Assembly: GCA_934096715.1 (NCBI GenBank)
Contig: CAKOMQ010000012.1
Location: forward strand, 1-36,434
DNA length: 36,434 bases
From: an uncultured Bacilli bacterium
GTDB taxonomy: Bacteria; Bacillota_I; Bacilli_A; RF39; UBA660
Direction: 5' to 3'
Shown here: in pieces, positions 1 to 8,068 of the stretch
Position numbering within the stretch: position 1 is the first letter of the stretch
How the letters are laid out: every line of letters begins with the position of its first letter
Made by a program: the position numbers and the translations under genes
Notes under the pieces: model-generated
The model's database searches: none
Seen by the model: only the letters and a program-made list of their open reading frames with translations
Told to the model about the DNA's origin: nothing

Positions 1-638
1 TAATATGCAATTTGATAAGGTGGAAAGATAAATTCTAAACCATCATCTATGAAATTAAAATGTTCAAAATTATTCAAATTAGAAGATAATCCTTCTTTAA
101 CCCATTCTTTATCAAAATTTAAATTATTATCATCACTATATTTCATAACATAATAATAAGAAAGATTAGCGAGTTTTTCTAGACTTATGTCTTTTTCTAA
201 AAAATCCTTAAGAGATACTATTTCATCACTCATTTTATTATAGTAATATGATTTATCATATCTAATATGGTGAGCTCCGCCAGTATATTCACTGATATTT
301 AAATGTAATCCTAGTATATTATTATTATCATTTATTTTATAATTTGCTTTAAATTCATATTTTGAACCATTTAAGACATCTACCGTAGATATTTCTTCTT
401 TAAATTCCTTTTTTTTATTTTTTATATAGTCATCAGAATATGCTAAAAGTTGTTTTGATTTGACATTTGGATAATTTATTTCAACTGTATAATTTTTATT
501 TTGCTCTTTTTCATAAAAATCTCTTTGATGATTAATAAAAGTTAAACTCAAAATTGATACTGTCAAAGCAAAAATTCCCAGAAAGAATAATTTACCAAAT
601 TTCGTTAATCTTCTTTTATGCCTTTTTTTTATAATCAT
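1..638 (-). CDS. PdaC-like / DUF4163-DUF3298 secreted protein, N-terminal part only
   Basis: About 212 residues are readable before the window edge cuts the gene, so the C-terminus is missing. Residues 1-13 are strongly basic (MIIKKRHKRRLTK), followed by one hydrophobic segment (about 17-34) that acts as a signal anchor, so the rest should lie outside the membrane. A stretch near the middle reads EYTGGAHH with a following SYYYN, and the last visible residues read FIFPPYQIAY. Both are typical of the DUF4163/DUF3298 pair found in front of the deacetylase domain of PdaC and in RsiV. Whether a polysaccharide deacetylase domain follows cannot be seen. The ATG is preceded by GAGGTAG at normal spacing. 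It is transcribed divergently from the 933-aa gene. Confidence 0.75.
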   Translation of the reverse strand, partial: MIIKKRHKRRLTKFGKLFFLGIFALTVSILSLTFINHQRDFYEKEQNKNYTVEINYPNVKSKQLLAYSDDYIKNKKKEFKEEISTVDVLNGSKYEFKANYKINDNNNILGLHLNISEYTGGAHHIRYDKSYYYNKMSDEIVSLKDFLEKDISLEKLANLSYYYVMKYSDDNNLNFDKEWVKEGLSSNLNNFEHFNFIDDGLEFIFPPYQIAY

Positions 639-686
639 ATACTACTACCTCACTTACAAACTATCTATCTTTCAATTCTACATATA

Positions 687-692
687 ATTGTA
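687..692 (-). promoter_or_regulatory. Possible extended -10 (TGATACAAT) of the PdaC-like gene
   Basis: On the minus strand TACAAT is preceded by TG one base upstream, the extended -10 pattern, about 50 bases before the start codon. No good -35 is visible. Inferred from sequence only. Confidence 0.35.
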
Positions 693-778
693 TCATAATT
701 TTTTACGAAAAGTCTTTAGTTTTGCGTAAATTTTATTTAAAAAAATCTTTAAATCTATTTAATATTTTTTATGATTTA

Positions 779-807
779 TGGACTATGGTTTCAATTAATG
801 TTATAAT
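779..807 (+). promoter_or_regulatory. Candidate promoter abutting the start of the 933-aa gene
   Basis: TATAAT (802-807) lies 17 bases after TGGACT, a 4/6 match to the -35 consensus. Transcription would start at about 814-815, which is the likely ATG itself, so the mRNA could be leaderless. Confidence 0.4.
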
Positions 808-814
808 TGATAGT

Positions 815-3616
815 ATGAATAAGAAGATATTAAATGAAAATAAAGAAACTATTTTAGAATATATCACAAATACTAGTGATAATATTTCTAGTGAAGATTT
901 TTATTTATTAGTTGGTCTTGATATAGATGTACCTGATAAGGTTATTGAAAATCATAAGGAGTTATATAATAGTGCTAGAGTTCTTTATTATTATTTAAAA
1001 AGAGATCCTTTAAAACATAAACTTTTTAGTGATGTTGCTTTTAATAAAAATAATATTGATTATATAATAGCGGTAGGTACAAAATATCAAAACATTAATT
1101 CTCAGTATGATGCTTTTTTACTTAGAGTTTTTAGGTTAAATGTAAATGTTCTTAAAATTTTTCCTAATTATTTAATTAGTAATAATGTCGTTAGAGATGC
1201 TGTTAAAAGGGGTTTTAAATTAACTGAAGAAGACATTATGTATAATGAAGAACTTGCTTATTCTAAACCACTTATGAATTATTTCGTTTCTTATTATCCA
1301 GAACTTATAAAGCTTAAAAAATGCGAATTAATGAGTAGAGTAGTTGAAATGGCATTAAGTAAGATTACATTAACAAGCGAGGATCTTTATAATAATCCAA
1401 GCCTTTGTAAAGATAAAATGATTATGGATTTGCTTCCAAATTTAAAATTATATTCAAGTGATTTAAAAGAGTCTGAGAAAATCTTAATAGTTAGTGAACT
1501 TATAAAAGAAGGAAAGATAGATGATGTTTTTAAACTTCCTTTCTTTAATAGTATTTTTTATAGTAATACTGATTCAGAAAAACTTAAAGAAATATTTAGT
1601 AAGATATTTGTACATTTTGATGAAAGTAATATGGATCAAGAAGAAGAATTTTTTGATGAATTAAATAAAATTAGTGAATCAATTATATTTAAATGTTACA
1701 GAGATACCAAAGGGACATTTAAGTACAATAATATAATTGAATTATATACTGATTTAAAAGAAGCTTTTAAGAATAGTAAAGATTATCAAAGATTTAAAAT
1801 TACTATTAGAAATTTTATTAATCTAGGTAATTGGAATTCAATTAATAAACATACCGAAGACTTAATTAATGAACTTGATATATATTATCAAGAATACAGA
1901 GAAGAAATTACGCTTGATCTAGTTAAACCACTCTTGACATCTATATTGAATGAACATCGTAATAGTTATTTAAAATATTTAAAATTAAATATTAATATGT
2001 CTATAAAATCAAAATTAAATTTAACTGATAAAAAATATGCGTTAATACTTAATAGTTTGAAGTTAGAATATATTAAACAATTTATTAAAGCTAAAAAATT
2101 TTATTTATTTAATTCTAATAGGGAAGAATTTGATAATCTTTTAAATGAAGTAAAGAATGATTTATATAATAATAAGAAGTTAAAAAAATGCAATGTTATT
2201 GTATCAGAAACTTTATTTGATTTATTAGTAGATGAATTTTATAAAAGTGGTTTTATTAGTGAAGAATACTTAATAAATGAATTAAATATTACTGATAAAG
2301 ATGCTATTAAAATTATTGTAAATAAATTTGAACAAGTAAAAATTAATTTTGTTAATCAAATAGATATTGATGAAATGGAATACATGAATATTATTAAGCA
2401 TTCCAAAGAAACATTAGGGTTTAATATAAATAATTTTAAAGTAGTAGATTATTCTCAATATGTTACTAATATTAGTTCACTATTAGTTAAACTTAATATA
2501 ACTGATATAAATTTAATACTAGAGAATGAAAATTATTCTATATTTAGTCATTTCTTGTTGTATTTAAATATTTTAGATGATTTTGATTTAAATAATTTTA
2601 AAAGTATACTTGTTAATGCTGATAAAATATTTGGTTACTGTGGAATAGATAAAGAAAAGATGAACTTTCTTAAGTTTAGTCAAGTTCTTAGTTATGCTAA
2701 AACGTTTAATCATATAAATGATGTTAAGAAATTAATACTTACCGAAAAAGTAGTAAGTCATATAGATAATCTATATTTAGATGATTATTTTGATGTATAT
2801 TTAAGAATGCTTGAAAAAAATAAATGTGCTGTACCACCCGTTTATTATGAAATGAGTGATTATATTGTTGAATCTGGTGACTATGCTACTCAAGAGAGAC
2901 TGAATATTGGAGTTTATTATGAAGAAAGTTGTGTTGATTTATTAAATACGGCAGGTAGGGATGAATATTTAGAAGCTTTAACTGGAATTAGCGGGGATGT
3001 TATTATTGTAAGAAATAAGAATACTCATGAATTTGATAGGAGATTCTTAGCTATAAGAAGGGGAAATGTACTTTTAATTATTCCAAGACTTCTTGATGAA
3101 AATAGTTTGGTTTTCGTTGAATTTATTGCGAAGAAAATGATGGAAGAAATAAATAAAAAAGATGATAATATAGATTATATATTTACTCCGAAAATATGTG
3201 TTACTGATGAATATAAAACAGGTATAGATATAACTGATACTAGATTTGTTAATTTATTTCCACATGCTGATCTTTCTAACAGTGTCTATTTAATTGGCCA
3301 TAAGAATAATAGACATCCACTTGATTTTTATCAAAAGTATGATTTATGTTATGAAAAGAGAAGAAAAGAAATAAACTTTGATCCAAGTGAAGAAGAAGTT
3401 AATATAATTAAGGCTTTATACTATTATTTATCTAATGATATTAAGTCTTTAACTCCATTTATAAAGAATGATTATATATTTTATGCAGTAGGAGAAGATT
3501 GGTGCTATCTAGTTAATAGGAATAATGAAGTAGAAGAATATGTTTTACCTTATGATAAAGAAAAAGCAAGTAAAGAAATTGATGATATGGTGAATATGCG
3601 TCGAGAGAGAATTTAA
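815..3616 (+). CDS. Large helical-repeat protein of unknown function (933 aa)
   Basis: I do not recognise this protein. The frame is open from a TTG at 722, but the first 31 residues of that longer version would be read across the promoter-like TATAAT, so the ATG at 815 is preferred. It has no signal peptide or membrane segment and is rich in Lys, Asn, Asp and Ile. The N-terminal part shows degenerate helical repeats of the form 'LT-ED---N--L---K-M-----P-L', for example around LTEEDIMYNEEL and LTSEDLYNNPSL. The final 230 or so residues look like a separate mixed alpha/beta domain, containing AGRDEYLEALTGISGDV and a following basic strand (RRFLAIRRGN). It is probably cytosolic. Genes for a PH-domain protein and envelope proteins follow on the same strand. 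Confidence 0.7.
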   Translation: MNKKILNENKETILEYITNTSDNISSEDFYLLVGLDIDVPDKVIENHKELYNSARVLYYYLKRDPLKHKLFSDVAFNKNNIDYIIAVGTKYQNINSQYDAFLLRVFRLNVNVLKIFPNYLISNNVVRDAVKRGFKLTEEDIMYNEELAYSKPLMNYFVSYYPELIKLKKCELMSRVVEMALSKITLTSEDLYNNPSLCKDKMIMDLLPNLKLYSSDLKESEKILIVSELIKEGKIDDVFKLPFFNSIFYSNTDSEKLKEIFSKIFVHFDESNMDQEEEFFDELNKISESIIFKCYRDTKGTFKYNNIIELYTDLKEAFKNSKDYQRFKITIRNFINLGNWNSINKHTEDLINELDIYYQEYREEITLDLVKPLLTSILNEHRNSYLKYLKLNINMSIKSKLNLTDKKYALILNSLKLEYIKQFIKAKKFYLFNSNREEFDNLLNEVKNDLYNNKKLKKCNVIVSETLFDLLVDEFYKSGFISEEYLINELNITDKDAIKIIVNKFEQVKINFVNQIDIDEMEYMNIIKHSKETLGFNINNFKVVDYSQYVTNISSLLVKLNITDINLILENENYSIFSHFLLYLNILDDFDLNNFKSILVNADKIFGYCGIDKEKMNFLKFSQVLSYAKTFNHINDVKKLILTEKVVSHIDNLYLDDYFDVYLRMLEKNKCAVPPVYYEMSDYIVESGDYATQERLNIGVYYEESCVDLLNTAGRDEYLEALTGISGDVIIVRNKNTHEFDRRFLAIRRGNVLLIIPRLLDENSLVFVEFIAKKMMEEINKKDDNIDYIFTPKICVTDEYKTGIDITDTRFVNLFPHADLSNSVYLIGHKNNRHPLDFYQKYDLCYEKRRKEINFDPSEEEVNIIKALYYYLSNDIKSLTPFIKNDYIFYAVGEDWCYLVNRNNEVEEYVLPYDKEKASKEIDDMVNMRRERI

Positions 3617-3665
3617 TAATTGCATAGTATAGTAAATTATTATAAAATATAGGTAGGTGATTGAT

Positions 3666-4100
3666 ATGAGTACTTATGAACTAGTAAGACAGTTTGAAAA
3701 AAAACATCCAGGAAGTATTGCATGGAGAATTAAGAAACATGCTAAAGTAGTAGATGATTATTTAAATCCTGGTGAAGTTGTTACATTTGCTTTTGCAGCT
3801 CAAAAAAACGATAAATTTTATGATATTTTTAATACTTGTGTTTTTGCTTTAACCAATAAAAGAATTATAGTGGGTAAAAAAAGATTATTATGGGGTAGTT
3901 TTATGTATGGTATAACTCCTGATTTATATAATGACACTGCTATCTATAAAGGTTTAATATGGGGAACAATTACTATTGATACAGTAAAAGAAGTAATTAC
4001 ATTATCTAATGTTAGTAAGGATGGACTAGAAGAAATAGAAACTACTATTTCTGAATTTATGATGGATGAAAAGAAAAAGTATAAAGAAGATAACTCTTAA
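3666..4100 (+). CDS. Bacterial PH-domain protein
   Basis: A 144-residue protein with a short helical N-terminus (about 1-35) followed by a domain with the look of bacterial PH folds: LNPGEVVTFAFAAQ, a strand pair reading CVFALTNKRIIVGKK, then GTITIDTVKEVI. The 'T(N/D)KRIIV' hairpin is the best marker of that family. No membrane segment is present. The frame opens at a GTG nine bases earlier, but AGGTAGGTGA is better spaced for the ATG chosen here. The last 35 bases overlap the next gene in another frame, so the two are probably co-translated. The ligand or partner is unknown. Confidence 0.7.
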   Translation: MSTYELVRQFEKKHPGSIAWRIKKHAKVVDDYLNPGEVVTFAFAAQKNDKFYDIFNTCVFALTNKRIIVGKKRLLWGSFMYGITPDLYNDTAIYKGLIWGTITIDTVKEVITLSNVSKDGLEEIETTISEFMMDEKKKYKEDNS

Positions 4101-5178
4101 TAAAAAAGCATTTGTTGTTTTTTTAATTATACTAGGAGTTTTTTGGCTATTTGTATATATTATTAGTAAGCCAAAGAATTATAAATCTAGTTATAATGTA
4201 AATAAGTACAAAGTAGTGGAAGAGTATAATAAAAAGAATAGTTTCTATTTATTTAAAATAATTATTAATAAAATAGAATACTCTTACTTATTTAATGAAG
4301 ATTATGTTAGTAAAAGGCACTTAATAAATAAAATTGATGTTATTGAAAATAATGATAATACTTGTATATTACCTAAAAGTAATTATATAGATTTTTATCC
4401 AATATGTTATAAAGATGGATATCTAAGTTTGAACTTAGTTGATAATAATTTAAAATATAAGTTTAAGAAAAATAATACTAAGTATGGTGAATATAAAAAA
4501 GTTAAAATATATAATTTATATGATAAGAATTACTTAGTGTATAATTATAATGGATTCTTATTTATTGGAGATAATAACAAAAGTATTAAACTTGATACTA
4601 ATAATGAGTATAGTTTAGATAATTTATATAAGACTAATGATTATTTAATTGTTCCTATTATTGATAATTATTATATTAGTGAATTTATATTTATAAATGG
4701 AATTAATTCTAAAACTTATAAACTTAAAGTAGGTACTGATATATCTAAGGATATTAGATACTTAGGAGAATATAAGAATAATTTATACTTTATAGATAAT
4801 AAAGAAGAAAAAGAATATTTAATTAATATTAAGAAAAGAAAATTAGAAGAATTAGATGATCCTGTTATAGTAAGAGATAATAAGATAATAGTGACTACTA
4901 TAGAAGATATTATAAAGAAGAATTTATCTTTTATGAATGTAAATAATTCTTTTGTAGTAGAGAATAATACTCTTTATAAGAAAAACAATAATATTAAAAT
5001 TAAAGTTAGTGATAAAGAAATTGAGAAAGTAGTTAGTATATCTGATTATGATGTGAGTTATATAAGTAAGGGAATACTTTATGTATATAATATGTATGAT
5101 GGAGAAATAAAACTACTTGAAAATTTTGAATGGAATTTTAATAGGGATAATCAGGTATATATTTTTAACAATAAATAG
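4066..5178 (+). CDS. Membrane-anchored beta-rich extracytoplasmic protein, unknown function
   Basis: The 370-residue protein has a basic N-terminus (MKRKSIKKITLNKK), one membrane helix at about 15-33, and then an extracytoplasmic region full of short strands separated by Asn, Asp and Gly turns, the pattern of a propeller-like repeat (for example YNGFLFIGDNNKSIKLD, YKNNLYFIDNKEEK, ISKGILYVYNMYDG). No catalytic motif was recognised. The start lies inside the preceding PH-domain gene with no clear Shine-Dalgarno of its own, so translation probably depends on the upstream gene. Confidence 0.6.
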   Translation: MKRKSIKKITLNKKAFVVFLIILGVFWLFVYIISKPKNYKSSYNVNKYKVVEEYNKKNSFYLFKIIINKIEYSYLFNEDYVSKRHLINKIDVIENNDNTCILPKSNYIDFYPICYKDGYLSLNLVDNNLKYKFKKNNTKYGEYKKVKIYNLYDKNYLVYNYNGFLFIGDNNKSIKLDTNNEYSLDNLYKTNDYLIVPIIDNYYISEFIFINGINSKTYKLKVGTDISKDIRYLGEYKNNLYFIDNKEEKEYLINIKKRKLEELDDPVIVRDNKIIVTTIEDIIKKNLSFMNVNNSFVVENNTLYKKNNNIKIKVSDKEIEKVVSISDYDVSYISKGILYVYNMYDGEIKLLENFEWNFNRDNQVYIFNNK

Positions 5179-5208
5179 GAAATAACATATCTTATTATAG
5201 GTGATAAG

Positions 5209-5664
5209 ATGTTTGATAGATATGTTGTTAAATATGATGATACGCTTGCTAAAATAGCAAGTAAGTTTGAAACTATGCCAAGTATTATTAAAGATATAAA
5301 TAATTTATATTCTGATGAATTAAGAGAAGGTATGGAATTAGTTGTACCAAAAGAAAATAAAGAATATTTTAATTATTACACAGTTGTATCTGGAGATACT
5401 TTGTATGGCATAGCTAGAAGATATAATATTAATCCAGAGTTGCTTTCTAGTATTAATGGTATAAATCAAAATGATTATATTTATCCTGATCAACAAATAT
5501 TAATACCTAAAAGTGGTTATTCTTATTATATTACAGCAAGTGGAGATACATTAGATACTGTTAGTAATACTTTTAAAGTTGATAAAGATACACTCCTTAA
5601 GAATAATAAAACTATATATTTGTTAGATGGACAACTTTTAGTAAATAAGAAAACTATGAACTAG
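5209..5664 (+). CDS. Three-LysM-domain protein
   Basis: The 151 residues consist almost entirely of three LysM repeats: about 4-48 (VVKYDDTLAKIASKF), 53-100 (YTVVSGDTLYGIARRYNINP) and 106-148 (YITASGDTLDTVSNTFKVD). LysM domains bind N-acetylglucosamine polymers such as peptidoglycan. There is no signal peptide or membrane segment, so it is either exported by another route or acts inside the cell, as some spore-coat-type LysM proteins do. The Shine-Dalgarno AGGTGA sits in the loop of a small hairpin whose stem runs into the start codon. Confidence 0.8.
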   Translation: MFDRYVVKYDDTLAKIASKFETMPSIIKDINNLYSDELREGMELVVPKENKEYFNYYTVVSGDTLYGIARRYNINPELLSSINGINQNDYIYPDQQILIPKSGYSYYITASGDTLDTVSNTFKVDKDTLLKNNKTIYLLDGQLLVNKKTMN

Positions 5665-5712
5665 TTTTTTTATTTATTTTATTATATAATCCTATTATAG
5701 GAGGATATATTT

Positions 5713-7314
5713 ATGATATTTAAGAAACCCTATGGATTTTTAATTAAACATTTTAAGTTAGTACATGTAGTTATCACATTATTACTTATTTTTATTACTT
5801 ATAAATGGTTTGGTATTTATAGTTTTTTAGATGACTATATAAAAAATAAATATACTGTAAGTGCTACAGGTGGATTTGGAACTACTTATATTCCTTTTAT
5901 TTTATTTATAGTAGTACTATTTATTATTGTAATATATCTTTTGATAGCGTCTTTATTTAAAAATAAAAAGAAGCCAAGTAGATATTATGAATTTGGAACA
6001 TTTTATTTTATAGTGTTGTTTATTCTTTTATTTATAGCAAGAAATATTCTTGGTGGTATGGAAGAAACTTTAATTGAAGCTAGAGTTGCTAGAATATATC
6101 GTGATATATCTCTAATGGCTTTGATGCCTATGGCACCACTTATAATAGTATCTTTTGTAAGAGCTTTAGGCTTTAATGTTAAGAAGTTTGATTTTGAAAA
6201 AGAATTAAAAGATTTAAAATTAGAAGAAGAAGATAGTGAAGAAGTAGAAATTACTTTTAATTATGAAGGTTATAAATTAGTAAGAGTAGTAAGAAGATTT
6301 ATAAGAGAATTTAAATACTATGTTAAAGAAAATAAATATATAGTTATTGCAATATGTACTTCACTTGTATTATTAACAGGTTATATGATAATAACAAGTG
6401 TTACTAAAGACTATGATTCTAATTATAAAGAAGGTAGTTTATTTTATTATGATGGTCTTAATATAAATATTAAGGATAGTATTGTTACTAATATAGATTA
6501 TAAGGGTGATAAAATAGATGACTACTTCTATTTAGTATTACAAACATATATTGAAAATAGTGGTAGTGCTCAAGTAGATTTTAAGTCTGATAACTTTAAA
6601 TTAATGGTAGGTAATGATTATTTATATCCTCAAAATGATCGAGCTAGTTATTTTATTGATTATGGGGTACCTTTATATGGTAAAAATATAAAAAGAAATA
6701 CTAAGGGAGTATATACACTTATATATAAGATTAATAAAAAGGATATAAAGAGTTCTTATAAACTTAGTTTATATAAAGGAAGCATTACTACTAAAGATGG
6801 TCCAATTGATACATTTAATTATGTTAAAATTAATCCAGTACTTATAGATAATAAGAGTATTGTAGGAACATATAAAATAAATAATAATGTTAGTTTTGCT
6901 GATAGTAATATGTTAGATAGTAGTATTAAATTCACTTCATTTAATATAGATAGTAGATATGAATATGATTATCAAGTTTGTTTAAGTACTGAAGACTGTA
7001 GACAATTTAAAGACTATGTAACTAGTAGTAATAGTGATAAGACGTTACTTATAGTTAAAGCTGATTATAAAATTGATAAGAATTCTCCATATATGAATAC
7101 TAGTAATTCTTTTCCTACTTTCTTAGCAACATTTGGTAAGATTAGATATCAAAATTTAGATAATGAATATAAATATTTACCACTTGTTAATGTTACTCCA
7201 AGTAAACTTAAAAATACATTTGTGTTTGAAGTAAGTAATAGCTTTGTTAATAGCAATAAAAAAGAATTATCTATTACAATTAGAAATAAAGAATACTTAT
7301 TTAGTATAGACTAG
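5713..7314 (+). CDS. Polytopic membrane protein with large extracytoplasmic domain (DUF4352-like)
   Basis: The 533-residue protein has about five membrane helices (roughly 17-35, 58-81, 95-113, 133-151, 208-229), a charged cytoplasmic loop between the last two (158-205, containing EEEDSEEVE), and a C-terminal extracytoplasmic region of some 300 residues. That region has two beta-rich parts resembling DUF4352-type immunoglobulin-like folds (for example DYFYLVLQTYIENSGSAQVDF). No enzyme motif was seen. A strong ribosome site, AGGAGG, precedes the ATG. A possible weak terminator follows the stop at 7315-7334, a TAAGTA/TACTTA stem with a T-rich loop. It closes the run of envelope genes that starts at 815. 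Confidence 0.65.
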   Translation: MIFKKPYGFLIKHFKLVHVVITLLLIFITYKWFGIYSFLDDYIKNKYTVSATGGFGTTYIPFILFIVVLFIIVIYLLIASLFKNKKKPSRYYEFGTFYFIVLFILLFIARNILGGMEETLIEARVARIYRDISLMALMPMAPLIIVSFVRALGFNVKKFDFEKELKDLKLEEEDSEEVEITFNYEGYKLVRVVRRFIREFKYYVKENKYIVIAICTSLVLLTGYMIITSVTKDYDSNYKEGSLFYYDGLNINIKDSIVTNIDYKGDKIDDYFYLVLQTYIENSGSAQVDFKSDNFKLMVGNDYLYPQNDRASYFIDYGVPLYGKNIKRNTKGVYTLIYKINKKDIKSSYKLSLYKGSITTKDGPIDTFNYVKINPVLIDNKSIVGTYKINNNVSFADSNMLDSSIKFTSFNIDSRYEYDYQVCLSTEDCRQFKDYVTSSNSDKTLLIVKADYKIDKNSPYMNTSNSFPTFLATFGKIRYQNLDNEYKYLPLVNVTPSKLKNTFVFEVSNSFVNSNKKELSITIRNKEYLFSID

Positions 7315-7346
7315 TAAGTATTTTTTTTTACTTATAATAATTATAC

Positions 7347-7379
7347 AAAAAAAGACTGGATGACTTTAGTCATTTCCAG
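7347..7379 (-). terminator. Rho-independent terminator of the small minus-strand ORF
   Basis: Read on the minus strand, CTGGA and TGACT pair with AGTCA and TCCAG, separated by a small internal bulge, followed by TCTTTTTTT. It lies just after the stop of the 110-aa ORF and supports transcription in that direction. Confidence 0.75.
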
Positions 7380-7398
7380 TGCTCACGATTAAATAATA

Positions 7399-7731
7399 TC
7401 AAAAAAAATAATGTTTGTCAATTTCTAACCCGAAATAGCAGGCATTTAGTAAATTCTTAATATAATCTTTAAGTTCTACAAGTTGAATTTTTTTATTTAG
7501 ACTACCAACATAAATATCAGTAGAATAATTAAATGCTAGAAAAGTAGTATCTTTAACAATAACTCTATGTGGCTCTATGTAAGATAAATTAGTTTTATCA
7601 TTTTTTCTAATACTACCATTAATAATAGTAGGTTTGATATGACAAAACTCACATATAAATTCTATTCGTTGTTTAAGATTACTTTCTATTTCTAACCCTT
7701 GTGTAATAATCATAATCACTACAAACACCAT
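7399..7731 (-). CDS. Hypothetical protein (110 aa)
   Basis: The product is not recognised. It reads like a genuine soluble alpha/beta protein after a short hydrophobic N-terminus, with a CEFC pair near residue 27 and NGSIRKNDKT followed by YIEPHRVIVK. A good terminator directly follows it. The start is uncertain: the first ATG has only a weak GAGA upstream, and an in-frame ATG six codons later is equally possible. It lies downstream of tRNA-Cys on the same strand, past that gene's terminator, and no separate promoter was found, so it may depend on read-through. Confidence 0.45.
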   Translation of the reverse strand: MVFVVIMIITQGLEIESNLKQRIEFICEFCHIKPTIINGSIRKNDKTNLSYIEPHRVIVKDTTFLAFNYSTDIYVGSLNKKIQLVELKDYIKNLLNACYFGLEIDKHYFF

Positions 7732-7760
7732 TCTCTTTTAAGGATGACTTTTTAACAAAC

Positions 7761-7788
7761 AAAAAAAATCATCTCAATATGAGATGAT
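7761..7788 (-). terminator. Terminator of tRNA-Cys
   Basis: On the minus strand a perfect 9-bp stem, ATCATCTCA / TGAGATGAT with a 3-base loop, is followed by eight T residues. It lies about 40 bases after the tRNA 3' end. Confidence 0.9.
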
Positions 7789-7800
7789 ATCTATCGTAAA

Positions 7801-7819
7801 TGTTCGAAAAGTTCGAACA
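7801..7819 (-). repeat. Perfect hairpin between tRNA-Cys and its terminator
   Basis: TGTTCGAA, a 3-base loop and TTCGAACA form an 8-bp perfect stem inside the tRNA precursor's 3' trailer. It may block or position 3' processing. No known element was matched. Confidence 0.6.
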
Positions 7820-7829
7820 GATTCGTCAC

Positions 7830-7903
7830 TGGAGGAGCCGACCGGATTTGAACCGGTGATCAAGGTGTTGCAGACCATTGCCTTACCACTTGGCTACGGC
7901 TCC
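7830..7903 (-). tRNA. tRNA-Cys (anticodon GCA)
   Basis: The 74-base gene folds as a full cloverleaf: acceptor GGAGCCG/CGGCTCC, D stem GCC/GGC, anticodon loop CTGCAAC with GCA, T stem ACCGG/CCGGT with loop TTCAAAT, discriminator U73 as expected for Cys, and an encoded CCA. The anticodon stem (ATGGT/ACCTT) carries one U-U mismatch at positions 28-42. It has its own promoter and terminator, so it is a single-gene unit. Confidence 0.95.
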
Positions 7904-7915
7904 AAATACAATATT

Positions 7916-7944
7916 ATTCTATCCTATATTGAGTGGTTTGTCAA
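7916..7944 (-). promoter_or_regulatory. Promoter of tRNA-Cys
   Basis: On the minus strand a consensus TTGACA (7939-7944) is 17 bases from TAGAAT (7916-7921). The predicted start lies a few bases before the tRNA 5' end. Confidence 0.85.
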
Positions 7945-7979
7945 ACATTACTTTTATAATATAATATATTCTTTTTCGA

Positions 7980-8001
7980 CTAAAATATGCATTTATTTTA
8001 G
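7980..8001. repeat. Palindrome between divergent promoters
   Basis: CTAAAATA, six bases, TATTTTAG: a perfect 8-bp inverted repeat midway between the tRNA-Cys promoter and the promoter of the signal-peptidase operon. No T-run follows in either direction, so it looks more like a protein-binding site than a terminator. Confidence 0.5.
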
Positions 8002-8011
8002 AGCCATGGTA

Positions 8012-8041
8012 TTGATTTACTAATGAGTTTTATGTTATACT
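8012..8041 (+). promoter_or_regulatory. Promoter of the signal-peptidase operon
   Basis: TTGATT and TATACT separated by 18 bases, about 28 bases before the first gene of the pair. Confidence 0.7.
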
Positions 8042-8068
8042 CATGGTAAGAATAGAGAGGGTATCTTT

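Noticed and set aside
722..814. Upstream TTG start giving a 964-aa version of the first plus-strand gene
   Set aside because: The extra 31 residues would be encoded by DNA containing the TATAAT promoter element, and there is no Shine-Dalgarno before the TTG.
7784..8023. 79-aa plus-strand ORF containing EEPTGFEPVIKVLQTIALPLGYGS
   Set aside because: It is the antisense reading of tRNA-Cys, a well-known false protein, and it runs through both the tRNA terminator and promoter.
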